Below, one piece after another: positions 23,024 through 35,452 of a stretch of 64,000 nucleotides of DNA. The stretch comes from Litsea cubeba. Taxonomy: Eukaryota; Streptophyta; Magnoliopsida; Laurales; Lauraceae. The first letter of the stretch is position 1. Each line of letters begins with the position of its first letter. The notes under the pieces were generated by a model that was given only the letters and a program-made list of their open reading frames with translations, was not told where the DNA came from and made no database searches. The DNA lies in NCBI GenBank assembly GCA_012931725.1, contig CM022946.1:140875052-140939051 (forward strand), written 5' to 3'. Made by a program: the position numbers and the translations under genes.

Positions 23024-23093
23024 GGCTTCTGAGAAGATGAGGTTAAGAAAGATTGTTTGGAAAGATTTGGAGAAGGTTGGGAAGGCTGGGATA

Positions 23094-23118
23094 TTGCTTC
23101 CCCACAGACGGCGCCAAT
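23094..23118 (-). promoter_or_regulatory. primer-binding site of the Tat element
   Basis: Directly inside the right LTR the minus strand reads TTGGCGCCGTCTGTGGGGA, the form of primer site seen in many plant Tat/Athila-type gypsy elements (begins TGG, complementary to a tRNA CCA end). I do not assign the tRNA species with confidence. Confidence 0.75.
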
Positions 23119-24074
23119 TGTAGGTGCAGAAAATTATGACCCACAATAAGAGGGTGCCTTACAGGACTTATCCGGGAAGATGATGGTGTCTGGAATGTCT
23201 GGATGCCGTCCGAAAGCCTGAAAGAGAGTAGCAAACGGTTAGAGGACCCTGGCCTGAGCGGCGCAAGGCTCTCCGATGCCAAAGTCAGTGTGGGAACTGG
23301 AACAATGGAAGGAGAGGGAGAAGAGAGACAGAGTAAGGGCTCTGTGAATGAGAATATGCGTACCTTGCATGGTGCATGAAGTTCTATTTATAGAGGTTTG
23401 GATCGTATCTTTCAGAGGATATTTTGGTGTGGGTCCATGATTTGACTGAGAAGTCATGATCAGCCCACAAAGTAATAAATGCAGTCTAATCCGGCCCACT
23501 CAGCATTTAATGCTAGTCGGGTCAGCCCACATTGCATTAAATGCGTGTCTTGTTGGGCCAGATTGTGTTGGGCGCCTTTGGCGGTTGGAGTACCAGCGGA
23601 TCTGCCCTCGGGCCTTGCCCTGATGTGGCCTCAGCCGCTGGATGCTGCCATGTCAGCGATCTGATGAAGATAGCGGGCGGCTGGATGTCGTGTCTGTCCC
23701 ACTAGCTTGTGACCCTATCCCTCCACGTGTCTGATGACGTGGGGGATGAAGGGCGCAGGTGAAGGTTCTTTCTTGTTTCAGTTACTGTCCTGGCTTCTTC
23801 AGCCGAGGTGGCTTCAGCCGAGGTAGGGCTCTCTGCGGAGACGGCATCCAGGGCGGCCCTGCCGAGGCGGACCCTTTGCCGAGATGGTGCCCGAGGTGGT
23901 CCAGTTCGGCACTTGTGGCCCGGAGATGCTTGATGTCGGCCAAGGCCTCTGTCCTGGTAGCCGGGATGAGATCGGTGCCACGTAGATGGCACGCGGATGG
24001 CACGTGAGAATGCTTAGCCCCATCTGATGGCTGTGATTAGCTTAATCCTGTAGCTCTGGAAATCTCCCCACACA
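23119..24074 (-). repeat. Tat element LTR, right copy (element 5' LTR)
   Basis: The partner of 11597-12531, 956 bp, with a minus-strand TATA box at 23384-23393. It carries a 21-bp segment (GTCGTGTCTGTCCCACTAGC plus one base, near 23687-23707) absent from the left copy. Transcription from here would run leftwards through gag-pol. Confidence 0.97.
23384..23393 (-). promoter_or_regulatory. TATA box of the Tat genomic RNA promoter
   Basis: CTATAAATAG on the minus strand in the element's 5' LTR, about 265 bp before the LTR/leader junction, suitable to start genomic RNA. Confidence 0.7.
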
Positions 24075-24380
24075 GACAGGCTGGTGAAAGATGGTATCTT
24101 GCCTTCATTGGTGGTAAAACCAATGTCTGTCTACGAGTTCTGTCTGGAAGGTAAAATGACCAAAAGACTCTTTTTATCGAAGGGCATAAGTGCCAAAGAT
24201 TTATTGGAGTTAGTGTCTATTGATGTGTATGGACCCATAATAGAGCGAGGGATTGATATGAGTACTTCATCACTTTCACCGATGATTACTTAAGATATGG
24301 ATACATATACCTTATGCACCGCAAGTCCGAAACTTTTGAATAGTTCAAAGAGTTTCAAAATCTTCAGGTTCATCTAGTGA
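24075..24380 (+). pseudogene. Ty1/copia GAG-pre-integrase and integrase start (right part)
   Basis: Continues the block interrupted at 11596: GACAGGCTGGTGAAAGATGG encodes the end of GAG-pre-integrase, then EFCLEGKMTKRLF and LELVSIDVYGPI (start of the integrase core). Beyond a frameshift comes the FTDDYLRYGYIYLMHRKSETFE block, then an in-frame TAG near 24340. Homology ends at about 24370, so the rest of integrase, RT, RNase H and the 3' LTR of this copia are missing. Confidence 0.88.
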
Positions 24381-26125
24381 CACCATGGATTTTTAGGTCT
24401 AAGTTATTTGAAAATGACCCAACCTTATTAGTAATATGTTTTTAACCAATTATATATATGTTCTTCCCTCAACTTTGTGTCATTTTGTTGTAATTTCAAG
24501 GCGCAAAAGTTTTAAGGTTGCAAAAGTCAATATCGGCTATTCGAAAGCCCTTTGAGTGTGGCCTATTTTATCAATGATTGTTCTAATTAGATCTATTAGA
24601 AAGGGTCTCATTCAATTTCAAGACATTTGGAGGCCATTTAGGGCACTTCAAGAAGGGGGCCCAAGAGGGCCAATATCCGGATTAGGCCCAAAACCCAAAA
24701 ATTGTGGCCCACTTGGCCTATGATCTTCTTTATTAAGGCCAGATGAACCCTCCAAATTCGAGACCACTTCAAAGGTCAGCTGATCGAGATTATAACCCTT
24801 TAAAGTTGCAAGTTTGCGGAACTGGGTTCCCGGGTAATGAAATACTACTTACACCATTTGAGGCCTAAAACCTTTGAATATGGCCCATGCGGCTCAGGGT
24901 CATCTTAATTAGACCTAGGAGAAGCCCCTCATCATATTTTAACTTATTATGAGGCTATTTAGGGCGCTTAAAAAACAAAATGGGCCCATAAAATACTTAT
25001 ACGGCCAATCGGGCCCAAAGCTAGAGAGTTCTGGCCCATTTGGCCTTGATCAACGTCATCGTGATGAGATGGACCACCCTCAAAATTTGGATCCATTTCA
25101 AGATCGTTTGACTATGTTTTGAGCTTTTAAGATTTAGGGTTGTGGATTCAGAGTTCTGGGTTTGCAGTTTCATATAACTTTTCTAAGATTCTATGACTAT
25201 CATTACATATTCTAAGTTCTGAATTTGCGGTTTCTCAAAAAATCTTTCTAAGATTCTAGGGTTTTTTTTTTTTTTGGCTACTTTGGAAGTATTCTACACC
25301 CTTATACAGTTTTACCAAGTCAAAAGAGCTGTTGTTATAATAATAAGAAAAACCCTTGTGGAAGCTATCCTGACTATGAGACCAACTAAAATGGACACAT
25401 AACACCCCATCCATGGGGAGACCAATGTTCTAGGGTTGGCTCAGTTGAGGCTACTCGAAAGCTTGGCCACCTCATGGGCTATCTATTTCTTTACTTGCTC
25501 CTTGAGCCAAACAAAGGTAGGTACCCCTGTCAATTTTAATTGGTCATTTTTATATTTAATCTTGAAGTTAGTAGACTTAATGCACTGAATAATATTCCTA
25601 TTTCAAGCAAAAAAACAAAAAACAAAAATGAAATGGAAAATTAGCCAAAACTGATTTTGGAAGTGGATCCTAGTTCTCTAATTGGAACCGATTCCGAAAT
25701 CTGATCAGGATCCTTTTACCGGAAATGGGTTTAGAACCAATCAAACAGGTTCCAAATCGGAACCGAAATTGTCACGGTGACAGTTTTCGCCCCGTATAGT
25801 TACAACCCCAAAGCAACCCATTTACATCGTCACACACGTCTCATTCTATTTGTGTTCCTGTCCTAGCCAATCTAAGGTACTGGTCGAGCCTCCCCTTGCT
25901 GGTTCAACCCCAATCTTGCCGAAGAAAGCCCACTAGAGCTTTGTCACGGTTAAATCAAGCCAACCGATTCAGGGTAACTTTGAATTTGAAGTGGTTAGTA
26001 TGCTTCCATTCTATTTAGGCTCACCCATTTTTTTTTCATGATTGATTTTGGGGCTTTTTTTATCGTTGTGGTCAAGTTAAAAGTTTTAGGGGCCATGCAT
26101 ATTTGATTCATATGAGCCATTGGGG
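24381..26125. other. intergenic, no recognised gene
   Basis: Diverged non-coding sequence with recurring GGCCCATTTGGCC/GGGCCCAAA-type words and AT runs. No domain-bearing open frame is visible. Probably old repeat material. Confidence 0.4.
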
Positions 26126-26130
26126 TGGGA

Positions 26131-27360
26131 TCATGGTTCAAAATGGTGATATCGGTCGACTCAAAAAACCGATACGATATCGGGTATGTGTCCTTGTTAT
26201 CGATCCGTCGCAGTGTGAATTTTTTTTACTAAAAAAAATTATAAAAATATTCAAAAAGTTCAGAATATTATAAAATGCTAGAAAACAATATTTTTCTCCA
26301 TTAGTAATAACATTAAATCAAAACATTGGCTCCTTAAGTCATGACATCTTGTATCATAATTTTGTCTGAAACTATCTAAAATATATTCAAAATTAAAAAT
26401 ACAGTTATATATAGGTATTAAAAGGTACTGTTAGCATCATCAATAAGAATCACATTAAAATCAGCCACTTTATATTATACATCTCTTAGTGCAAACTGTT
26501 GTTTTCTCTAACCTCAACTGTTTTATCTAAAGTATTTAAGAAATCGATAGGTACCAGACTACTAGAGTGGAGCTTACCAATTGACACTGTATGCAATTAA
26601 AAGAATGCCCCACTTTTTTTTATAAGGGCTTATTATAATTTTACTGAAATTGGGATGGACACATTGTCAAATTAATTAATAGCAATAGATTAATCAGAAA
26701 TCAAAATAAAATCTTTAAGTGGCCCATTTGCTATTATTAGTGTGAAGTTTTACAAGGGCTCGTAAAATAATGGGTCATTCATTTAGAACATGGCTTGGAT
26801 TGTTGACATGTGGGCTTGCAATGTTGACATGTGGCTTTCGATTTGAAGAGTCCGGTGAACAGTTTTAAACGTGGAAAAGGGCAAAATGCCCCTTTCACTG
26901 GATGGCTGATTCCGAAAGGGAGATGGAAACATGCAGAGGAAGAGAAAACCTGGAGGTAGGAGATGAAGAAGAAGACGATGATTCGGCAGCAAGTGGTGAA
27001 AGTGAAACAGCCTTCAAGTTCAGGTACGCTCCTCTAATCTCTATCCCTGATTTCATTTCTTCAATACCTTTCTCTCTCTCTTTTTTTTTTTACTTTCTGC
27101 AAAATGCCAACATGGACTTGATGTATGATTTTTGCAAACCTTCTTTAATCTCCATGTCTTCTCTCTTTATCTCTTTCTGAAAGGAGGTTGGTTTAATGTA
27201 GGGTTTCTTTCTTTATTTCTTTTTTTTTTTTAAGATATCGGCTTAGCCATTTTTTGGCGATATTTTTATTGATACGCCGTTACCCATAAGCAAAAAACAA
27301 ATCGGATCGGTCATGGCCATGCCGGTATGTGTCGGCCTCGGACGATATTTTAATCCATGG
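26131..27360. mobile_element. non-autonomous inverted-repeat element (GATATCGG/CGATAT termini)
   Basis: The left end reads ATGGTTCAAAATGGTGATAT and the right end, reverse-complemented, CATGGATTAAAATATCGTCC. Both are followed by CG-rich GATATCGG/GTCGGCC words that are sparse elsewhere in this AT-rich region. Inside is an AT-rich left half, then an exon-like stretch (26902-27023) followed by a splice-donor-like CAGGTACGC and a CT/T-rich tract. No transposase. Terminal boundaries are approximate and the target duplication is unclear. Confidence 0.5.
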
Positions 27361-27439
27361 CCACCCATGGCCGATCCATGGCCATTGACTTCCACCATTG
27401 GCCAAACCTACCCATCATTTTCGTCCAATTTCAGCATGT

Positions 27440-27945
27440 CATGAATGCTATCAAGATGGAAGGAAAACTCTTATTGGACGGTAATTAGACTAGCTATGAT
27501 ATATATGGAGAAGAATGGCCAATCAAGAAGCAGCATAAGCAGAAAATGGATGTAGCAAAGATAAAAATATTACGGTGGATGTGGTGAAAATAGAAATATA
27601 AAATTAGAAATGGGCGCTTTTGAGATCATTTAGGGGTAGCATCAATGTGGGATAAAATTAGAGAAACTCGTTTAAGATGGTTTGGACACGTTTGAGATGG
27701 TTTGGGCATGTCCAATGCGGGTGCAACGGTGCCGATAAGGAAAAGTTCGGCTATGTAGGTTAATGTCCCACCAAGGAAAAGGGGTAGGTCGAAGAAGATG
27801 TGGATGGAGGTAGTAAAATTATATTTGAAGAAGTGCAACTTATCTAAGAATTTGATTCAGGATAGATTAGAATGGAGAAACATGATTCATGTAGCTAGCC
27901 CCGACATTGTTGGGACAAGGCTGTGATGATGTTGATAATGATATA
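27440..27945 (+). mobile_element. RTE-type LINE, 3' end fragment
   Basis: Broken frames read IRETRLRWFGHV (about 27645-27690), PPRKRGRSKKMWMEVV (about 27767-27815) and LEWRNMIHVASPDIVGTRL (about 27867-27925), the typical C-terminal end of plant RTE LINE reverse transcriptases. The element ends with GATGATGTTGATAATGA, in place of the short-repeat tail RTEs have. Stops and frameshifts show it is an old truncated copy. Confidence 0.8.
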
Positions 27946-29505
27946 AGTTTGCCTATGCATACTCATGGTCTCAAATTTATTTTGCTAACTCAATTTGACA
28001 TATGAAGGCGATGTGACACATCACCGCAGTGGCCTAGAATAGGAGAGCTCTGAATTCTAGGTTGTGACAATTTGTTTAGTTAGAAAATAATATAATAATT
28101 ATATTTAACTTGTGATAATTTTTTTGATATATAGTCTCAGTATTTAAACTTGGAGCCATTTCTACTCATAAGAAGGGTTTTGATAATAATGTATTATATT
28201 GGCTTTAACAAACTGTGATCCACACGATGAATCACATGTCCATTGCCATTTCTAACATTATGATTCCTCATATTATTTAATTTATATTGTTTGTGTTTGT
28301 TTGGTGCAATAAAACATTCTCATATTCCATGCAAGAGTAATTTTGTGGGGCCCTTGGATGCATGCAAATCAAGGAGAGCGGGTTGAAGACATAATTCTAG
28401 TGCTCATTAGCAATGGTTGGAAATGAGTTCAAATTCGTACATGGAGGGTTGTAATATGTATGGAACTAAGGCCATGTTATTTGAAAGCAATCTGAGAGTC
28501 TTTACCTATGGAAATTTGGAATCCTCACTTAGCTATCCCTCGGGTAGAATTCCAGATGCTCATGCCCAATTTAGCATTCAAAATGCTGGAATTTCTAGAA
28601 TTCAAAAGATTAAAAGTGACTTTCTAGATGGGTTGACATTCAAAATCTCAACGATCGAACATGAAACTTGAACTTCTTATGGACATGTCATGACACTAAT
28701 GTCAAAAACTCCCAAACTTACAATTCTCATTAGAAATGCATTATAAAGGCTCAAAAGTAGAAACCAATAGGCCTGAAGGGTTTTGGAATTTGGAAATTCC
28801 AAATGACAAAAGTGGCTTTCAATGTGATTTAAATGTAATATGCTAACAAAGAAATATGAATTTCGAAATGTCAACGAGGCAATAATCAGCTCATTATTTA
28901 GAAAACCCGAGCATCGCAAATTTCCGTTGGAAATTTAACAAGTAATTGGGCTTCACGGATGAAAATTGGGTTCCACTTTCTGAACCCATTTTTTCAAACT
29001 CACTTCTTTTCAAATGAAAGACGTGGGATAACCGAGAGGATGGCTTATGTACATGTGAGGTGGTGGCACTACCATCATGTGACTTAACCAGTCAAATGCA
29101 ATTCTTAGAAGACATGACAATACGGTTTGTACACAATAATAATTGTCCTTTGTGGACAAGACATTGGCATGTTAAAAGCCTAATTACAACAAAAAGGAAA
29201 TTACAGTCTAACCAAAAGCGTGTAAGATAATAACCTGAGTTAGCCGACATCTCACACAGGAGTTAGGGTTGAGCTTTGAAAAAGAGGCTAGGCGACTCTT
29301 TCTTTTCTCTCATCCCTTTGGTCTTCCTTTCTCATCTCCAGCTTGTAACTCAAACATGTCATGATCTAGTCCTATGCTTTCCTTTCCCATCCGTTTTGGG
29401 TTTCTTCCTTCTCATTTAGGAGCTCTCAATCTTAGGTTTATTTTCTTCGCGCCCCCTCTGACACCCGCAACCCGCAACAAGTTTTGGATGGATCCCTGTA
29501 TTAGC
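27946..29505. other. intergenic with MITE-like segments
   Basis: AT-rich. 28480-28900 contains scattered AATTCCAAAT/AGCATTCAAAATGCTGGAATT words similar to a small element at 55127-55285, suggesting decayed MITEs. The pyrimidine-rich stretch 29270-29480 resembles a plant 5' untranslated region, but no coding exon follows on either side of the CACTA insertion that I can recognise. Confidence 0.4.
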
Positions 29506-29508
29506 TAT

Positions 29509-30200
29509 CACTGCAACAAATTACATATTTGCCGATGCATACTCTGCGTCGACCATTTCGCAAACCTCGTCGGAAAAGTCTTTACCGACGCAGTACAATG
29601 CGTCGGCACCACGGCGGCTACCAGACGCCTGGAAAACTATTCCTGACGTATTAATGTTTAGCGTCGGCTAAAAAGGGCCATTCACCGACGCAATGGTGCG
29701 TCGTCCCAAACGTCAGCAATGTCAACAGTGTCGGCAAAAAATCGAACTTAGTGGTCAACCTCACCTTACTACTGATGCATAACAACGTCGGTTATACATT
29801 TGCCAACGCACATACTAGCGTCGGAATACATATTTAACGACGCATACACGGCGCCGGTAATACATATCCCGACGTGTTGAAGGCTTGAAAGCGTAGGGAA
29901 ATGTCTTCAACGAGGCAGGAAATTTACTTTTGGCGACGCAGAGAGTGCGTCGGGAAATAGCTTTACCTCACTGCCGACGCGTAACGTCGGTTATAAATTT
30001 GCCAACGCACATAGTAGCGTTGGAAAACATATTTAATGACGCATAAACAGCATTGGTAATACATATTCCGACGTGTTGAAGCGTCGGGAAATGTTATCAA
30101 TGATGAAAGAACACACGTCGGGCATTGGTAAATAAAATTTACCACGCTTGATAACACCCCCTTTCGGCGACGCAGAGAGAGTGTCGGGAAATAGTTTTTC
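29509..30200. repeat. CACTA left subterminal repeat region
   Basis: Many direct and inverted copies of CCGACGCA/TGCGTCGG. A larger unit of about 190 bp is duplicated (ACGTCGGTTATA...GTGTTGAAG near 29790-29900 and again near 29980-30085). In characterised CACTA elements such short motifs bind the element's own regulatory protein; here the motif is inferred from repetition. Confidence 0.85.
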
Positions 30201-33200
30201 TTATCAATTAAAAATTAATTGAAAAATAAAAATAAAAATTCTTGTGCAATATTTTCCTGTTCAAATCTATATTTTCAACATTGCACAAGCATAAACATTC
30301 CACATTCATCGTGAAACAATAAAAAAGAATGAGTCATCAATAAATTAAAACCAACCATAAAACTAGGTCATTCCACATAAAAAGTAACATCCCAAATCAA
30401 AAGAAGTCAAATATCTCAATAAAGTCAATCCCAACTAAAATCCTATCATCATCAAATATCTAAAATACACCATGAAACATGGCCAGCTAGGAGCAAAATG
30501 AACTTGTCAGAGGGAGGACCCATGCTAATTTATAAAACCATCATTCCCATTAACGACCTCGTCTAAAAGGATGCTTTTCCAACTTGATTCTTCAGCAAAC
30601 TCATCTATCCGTCTTCCATATGCGACACATATATTTTTCATCAAATGCAACAATTTGAGCAAAATTGAACGTGCTTGAGTGGTTCCTCAGTTGGATTGTG
30701 CCTCCTGAAATCTTGCCTCACCTACATATATTATATATTAGGAAAAGTGAGTAATTTATCAATAAGATATTTAATTATGTTCAAAAATCTATTATTAATG
30801 TAAAACTGTTTTGTACCGAAGATGAACTCCCATGATTGGTCGAAAATCGCATTTGTCCCCCCAGCATGAGATGCAAAAATCTTATCTCATCCGCTCCTTC
30901 AACTGTTCCAGGGCAATATGAAGGGTGACATTAACTGTAAAAGGAAGGGTTATTCTTATGTATTTAGCGAACATCGTCCTGTAAAATGAAAAACTTTGGT
31001 ACATTTACTTATAGAAGCATAGTTGACACCATTTTAATATAATTTCTAGAATGTGAACATCACTTTTTAAAATTTCTAGATAAGAATACACTCATGTATC
31101 GTTAAATATGAAAACTAGTACGGCTCATTAGATAGGAGCCAAGATCATACATTGTTGTATCATACACAATCTAAAAAAAGCTAAGCCACTAAGACAACAT
31201 CATACATTGTGTTAAAAAATCCTCTTTTATTTGAAAATCACTAAGCTCCATGTGACATACATTGTTGTATTCTAAAAAGCAACAAATAGCTTTTAATTCC
31301 ACAGCAGCCAGCCCAAGTTTGTCTTATGTTCCTACATGTGAAGACCTTCAAAATAATTTCCACTTACCTGGACAAGCAATGCCAAAACTGTTGTTGTTGT
31401 AAGAGCTCTGATTGAAAATCTCTTGTCCCGGCCCCTTACAGGTAACTCTTTAATACCTACAAAAACTAGTTAGAAAAGGCAAATAAGTAAAAGTGAAAAT
31501 GTTTAAAAAATTTTTACAAAGAGACACCAACAGCTAAGAAAGAGCTAAAAAGACTGAAAAATAAAATGTAATCAGAGCAAATATGATACTTCTGCACACT
31601 ACTTTTCAAAATTATATTAAGGGTAGAAATATAGACAGACACAAAGATCAAGGGAGCCATCACATTAGGTTACAATATGATACTTCTACACACTGCTTTT
31701 CAAAATTTTAGGCCCTTTGCTGTCTCATACCAAATGACAATTCTTTTAACTTTTTTTTTTTTTTTTATGTATTAGTCTGCTTATTTAACAAGCAATATTA
31801 CCAAAAGGATTTCACTTGGAAGCTAAACATTCATTTATAAAACAATACTAACATAATGGACAATCATTTGAACAACTTTCAACAATAACTGAAAGCAAAA
31901 CACTCCACCTCACTAAAACATACCCCAGAACTGAAAATGATAACCAAAACAAGCATACAGGTGTTGGTTGTCACAGTAATATCAGGGACACCCTTATCCA
32001 AATCCTCCTTTACCTTCGATGCTCTTGTCTTGAATGAATCACACTTGCTAGAGTACAACAAAAGTAAATACAAAAAATTTGGTGGCATATAACTGATGCT
32101 GCCTATTAAGTTTAAGCGTCCACTTTAAATGGTACTCCATTTAGGCTCAGGTTGCTCTTAATACGATTCCTTTAGCCAACATTAATAAAAGCAAAAGACA
32201 CTATAAAAGAACTAATATGCAACTACTACATGCAAATTATTGATAAAAAAATGCAGCAAGAGTGGCTGGTCAATGGTTCTTTATGAAAATCTGGATGATT
32301 TGAACTAATAACTTGTGGTTCCAATAGGACTGAATTCATTACCAGTAAATGGGCATGTAATATTCTTTCATTACCTTGGGAATGCCTCAATTTTTACATA
32401 ATAATTCTTGGAACAACTACTGATTGATGATTAGAAAATGATTGCCCGTTGGGTTCTTCAAGCTTAATCTTTTTAAATTGAATGCTATTCTATCAATCTA
32501 TACTAAATTTGAACTAGTGGTCTCCATAAGGCTTGCAAACTTTACCGCAATGGTTGTGTGAACACTAAATAAAATGCCATCATGCAAGAAAACAGATAAA
32601 TTTTTGGGTTACATTGATTTAATTTTCTCTGGAGGTCCTTGACATCCCTTTGACCATGCCAAGGAGCACAAATGGGGAATTGAGGGAAATGCCTCAAAGC
32701 CATGGGATTTCTAAGCCTCGACACTCAGAACTCCTTGACATGAACGGATGAAAGTTGGATACAGAGAACTCCAAGTAGACCCATCTGAAAGACCCATCTC
32801 TTTTCCATTTTTTTCTCTCTAAGTAAGCATACAGAGAACTCCAACCAAAGTGTTGTCTGCCACATGTGGATTTGAGAAAAAAAAATATGCTATGAATATG
32901 TCTATGAACAGTTGGGGGTGCAAATGCTCTTCTCTATGAACATATCAGCACCGTTGCTTACTTTGCCCGATGTCCCGTCCATTTTCCTATTGAAGTCCCA
33001 TTTTTACAAATACAAAACTTACAAGTAATATTTACACAAAAGGGTGATACATGTATATAAACATATAAAAGCCTGAGCACAATCTGCTTCAAAACTGTAA
33101 CCTAAATGACATGATTTAAAATTTTATATGCCCAATATAGCAAATCAAAGTACAAGTTTTGAGCAACTGCATGAAGCAAATATAGTACTAAACAAACCAC

Positions 33201-34039
33201 AAGAAATCTATAAAAATTACCTAAAATTCTGTAAACTGTAAAAGCCCCAAATCAGATTTGACAAAACCCAGAATAAAAATTGCCAAATTCAAAATCCCTC
33301 AAAGCCCGAAATCAGAGCCCCAACAGAAGTCTCCATCAAATGCCCTAAAACCTAAAATCAAAAGCCTGGATATAATACCCCTTGAATCCCCAAGATTCTT
33401 CTATAAAAAAATCCACAAAACTAGAAATAAAAAAATCCAAGAGAAGAGCCCTAAAAATCCCCCAAAACCTGCAACCAAAACGCCAAAAATTCCAACCCCA
33501 GAAGCCCTAAAGTCCGATCAAAATCCCAAAATCCCCAAACCAAAATAGCAACAAAGCCTCCAACATCAAAACGGAAAGACTAAATGTAGTACTCTTAATA
33601 TCTACTATGCATACAGAGAGAAAGATATGGTGAGAGAGAGAGACCTGTTGCTTGTGAGCTATCTCTTGACTCAGGAACTGAGAAGGAGAAGCTGCAGAGC
33701 AGAAAAGAAACGCATAACAGAAAGAGAAGAAGAAGTCCGGACCACAAAAGAAGAGAAGAAGAAGCAGTCGGAGGGCGAACCACAGAATGCAAGGGAGGCG
33801 ACGAGGTTACAGGGCGATGGGAGAAAGGGGGCGGGAGCACGGTTTTCCTTTTCTTTTATTTTTTTAAGAAAGGCTTTTGGCGGGTTTTTTTTTTTGTTTT
33901 GGTGAGGGGCTTCAGCCCCCAGGTAATTACATGTGGGTCCACCCTTGGGGACTCAGAGAGATGATGGTTGTAGTCTTTAGTTTTGGAGAAGTAGGTTAAT
34001 CATCACACGATAAGAATTAGGTTAAAACATATTCCCCGA

Positions 34040-34386
34040 CGCGCATCTTGAGTGTCGTTAATTATTGTTGAGAACTTTCTCCGACGCATATCAACGTCGG
34101 TAATTGGATTTTCATAATTCCCAACGTCATTAGTGCGTCGTCTTTACGGATATTTATTTCCTGACATTGTACTGCATCGGGAAAAAGGCAATTCATGTCG
34201 GGAAAACATATCTTCCAAGACCGAGATGGCGCAATCCTCTCTACCGACGAGATGTCCCGACGCGTAGAAGGTAATGTCGCGTAATCGTTCTGCCAACGCT
34301 ATGATGCGTCGGCTAAACACATTTACTGCGATGTGTTTAGACTGCGTCGGCAAGATTCGTCGGCAAATATGCAATTTGTTGTAGTG
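34040..34386. repeat. CACTA right subterminal repeat region
   Basis: Inverted relative to the left end, with repeated GACGCAT/GCGTCGG words at spacings of roughly 20-50 bp and ending in the right inverted terminus. Confidence 0.85.
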
Positions 34387-34389
34387 TAT

Positions 34390-35238
34390 ATCTCTTGGAT
34401 TCATCACAGAAAATGGTTTTTCTTGGTTTTGTGTGACCGGATTATTTGGTCTTTCTATTTTTGAAATGTAGCTTTTGTTTTAAATTACTGATTTGTGTTT
34501 TATGTTCTCTTTCCTTATTTATCATATAATTGAGTTTTTATTTCTTATTTGTGTAATTAGGAAGGAAATGGAAGGCTATAAAACAAGAAATTCTCATTTT
34601 GCAATTGCAACTGCGACATGCCTAAGGACTCAGTGGTATAGGAAAAAAAAGGTAATTTAGTTTGTTTAGCTCTTCAGTGCTATTGATTTTATGAATGTTT
34701 GTTGGTTAAGATATTATAATTTTTATTAAGGTTGGCTTAAATTATTATGAGTTTTTTTTTTTCGAGTTCATAGAAATTACTATTTATTTCTTTTTTTTAA
34801 TGAAAAATTACTAGATATTGCTTTGCAATTTATTTTGATACTTTGAACATGACATTAGGGTTTACGCCTTGGGTACAGGAGCTCATTGTTATATCTACAT
34901 TTCTTGTCTACGAAGAGAAGTTTGATATTTTATGTTCTGTATTTTATTTTATTTATTGCTTTTGCTTAGAAAATAAATGAATAAGGGGTTTGTGATGAAA
35001 GTTGAGATATTTCCCCTTGGCTACTCATGGGGTTTTATGGACTCAAAGGCCGTTGACCATGTGATATTGCATAATATTATAATCTGTGTGTTATGACATA
35101 GATATATTCCTTTTTTAACCCAACAAGAGGGGTACTTTTGTGTGATATCGTGGGAATTAAAAATACTGCAAAATCATATAATTATGAGCAATTTTGTCAC
35201 TTACTCTAGTGTGGCGAATTAACTCTCGTCATAAGGCG
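34390..35238. other. intergenic, no recognised gene
   Basis: T-rich. A short segment 34561-34651 is bounded by AG and GT and could be a small exon, but its translation gives no recognisable match and I do not call it. Confidence 0.35.
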
Positions 35239-35452
35239 GGGTTATCCATGGCTAACCGTACAGGCAAAACCCTGATGAATAATGGATGTTAAATTGCCCA
35301 AGTATCGTGGGGTTATCCATGGCTAACCGTACAGGCAAAACCCTGATGAATAATGGACGTTAAATTGCCCAAGTATCGTGGGGTTATCCATGGCTAACCA
35401 TACAGGCAAAACTCTGATGAATAATGGATGTTAAATTGCCCAAGTATCGTTG
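35239..35452. repeat. tandem repeat, 71-bp unit, 3 copies
   Basis: GTTATCCATGGCTAACC starts at 35241, 35312 and 35383, a 71-bp period with three or so substitutions across copies. Outside the array the sequence is unrelated. Confidence 0.95.

Larger units (their letters stand above)
11597..24074 (-). mobile_element. young full-length Ty3/gypsy Tat-type LTR retrotransposon nested in copia
   Basis: A 12,478-bp element with 935-bp (left) and 956-bp (right) LTRs, perfect 5-bp target duplications, a primer site inside the right LTR, minus-strand gag-pol, a long non-coding stretch with two tandem arrays, and an antisense gene between pol and the 3' LTR. This architecture (large size, antisense extra ORF, tandem repeats between pol and LTR) is known for the Tat/Ogre/Retand lineage. 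The LTRs differ by a 21-bp indel and one substitution as far as I can compare by eye, so insertion was recent. Gag-pol carries three lesions, so this copy would need proteins from another copy. Confidence 0.95.
29509..34386. mobile_element. CACTA (En/Spm) element, 4.9 kb, apparently non-autonomous
   Basis: Left terminus CACTGCAACAAATTACATAT; right terminus, reverse-complemented, CACTACAACAAATTGCATAT. The flanks carry a 3-bp duplication TAT (29506-29508 and 34387-34389), the hallmark of CACTA transposition. Both ends have hundreds of bases of subterminal short repeats built on CGACGCA/TGCGTCGG. No TNP2-type transposase is visible. The interior has minus-strand exon-like pieces (for example 31368-31434 flanked by AG and GT signals; 31900-32085 with an open stretch) that could be remnants of a TNPA-like gene or captured host DNA. 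Confidence 0.92.

Noticed and set aside
33258..33905. Lys/Pro-rich and Arg-rich open frames in the CACTA interior
   Set aside because: Low-complexity CCAAAAT and GAGAAG repeats create the frames; no splice context or recognisable domain.
34561..34651. Short AG...GT bounded segment as a host exon interrupted upstream by CACTA
   Set aside because: Translation matches nothing I recognise and there are no neighbouring exons.
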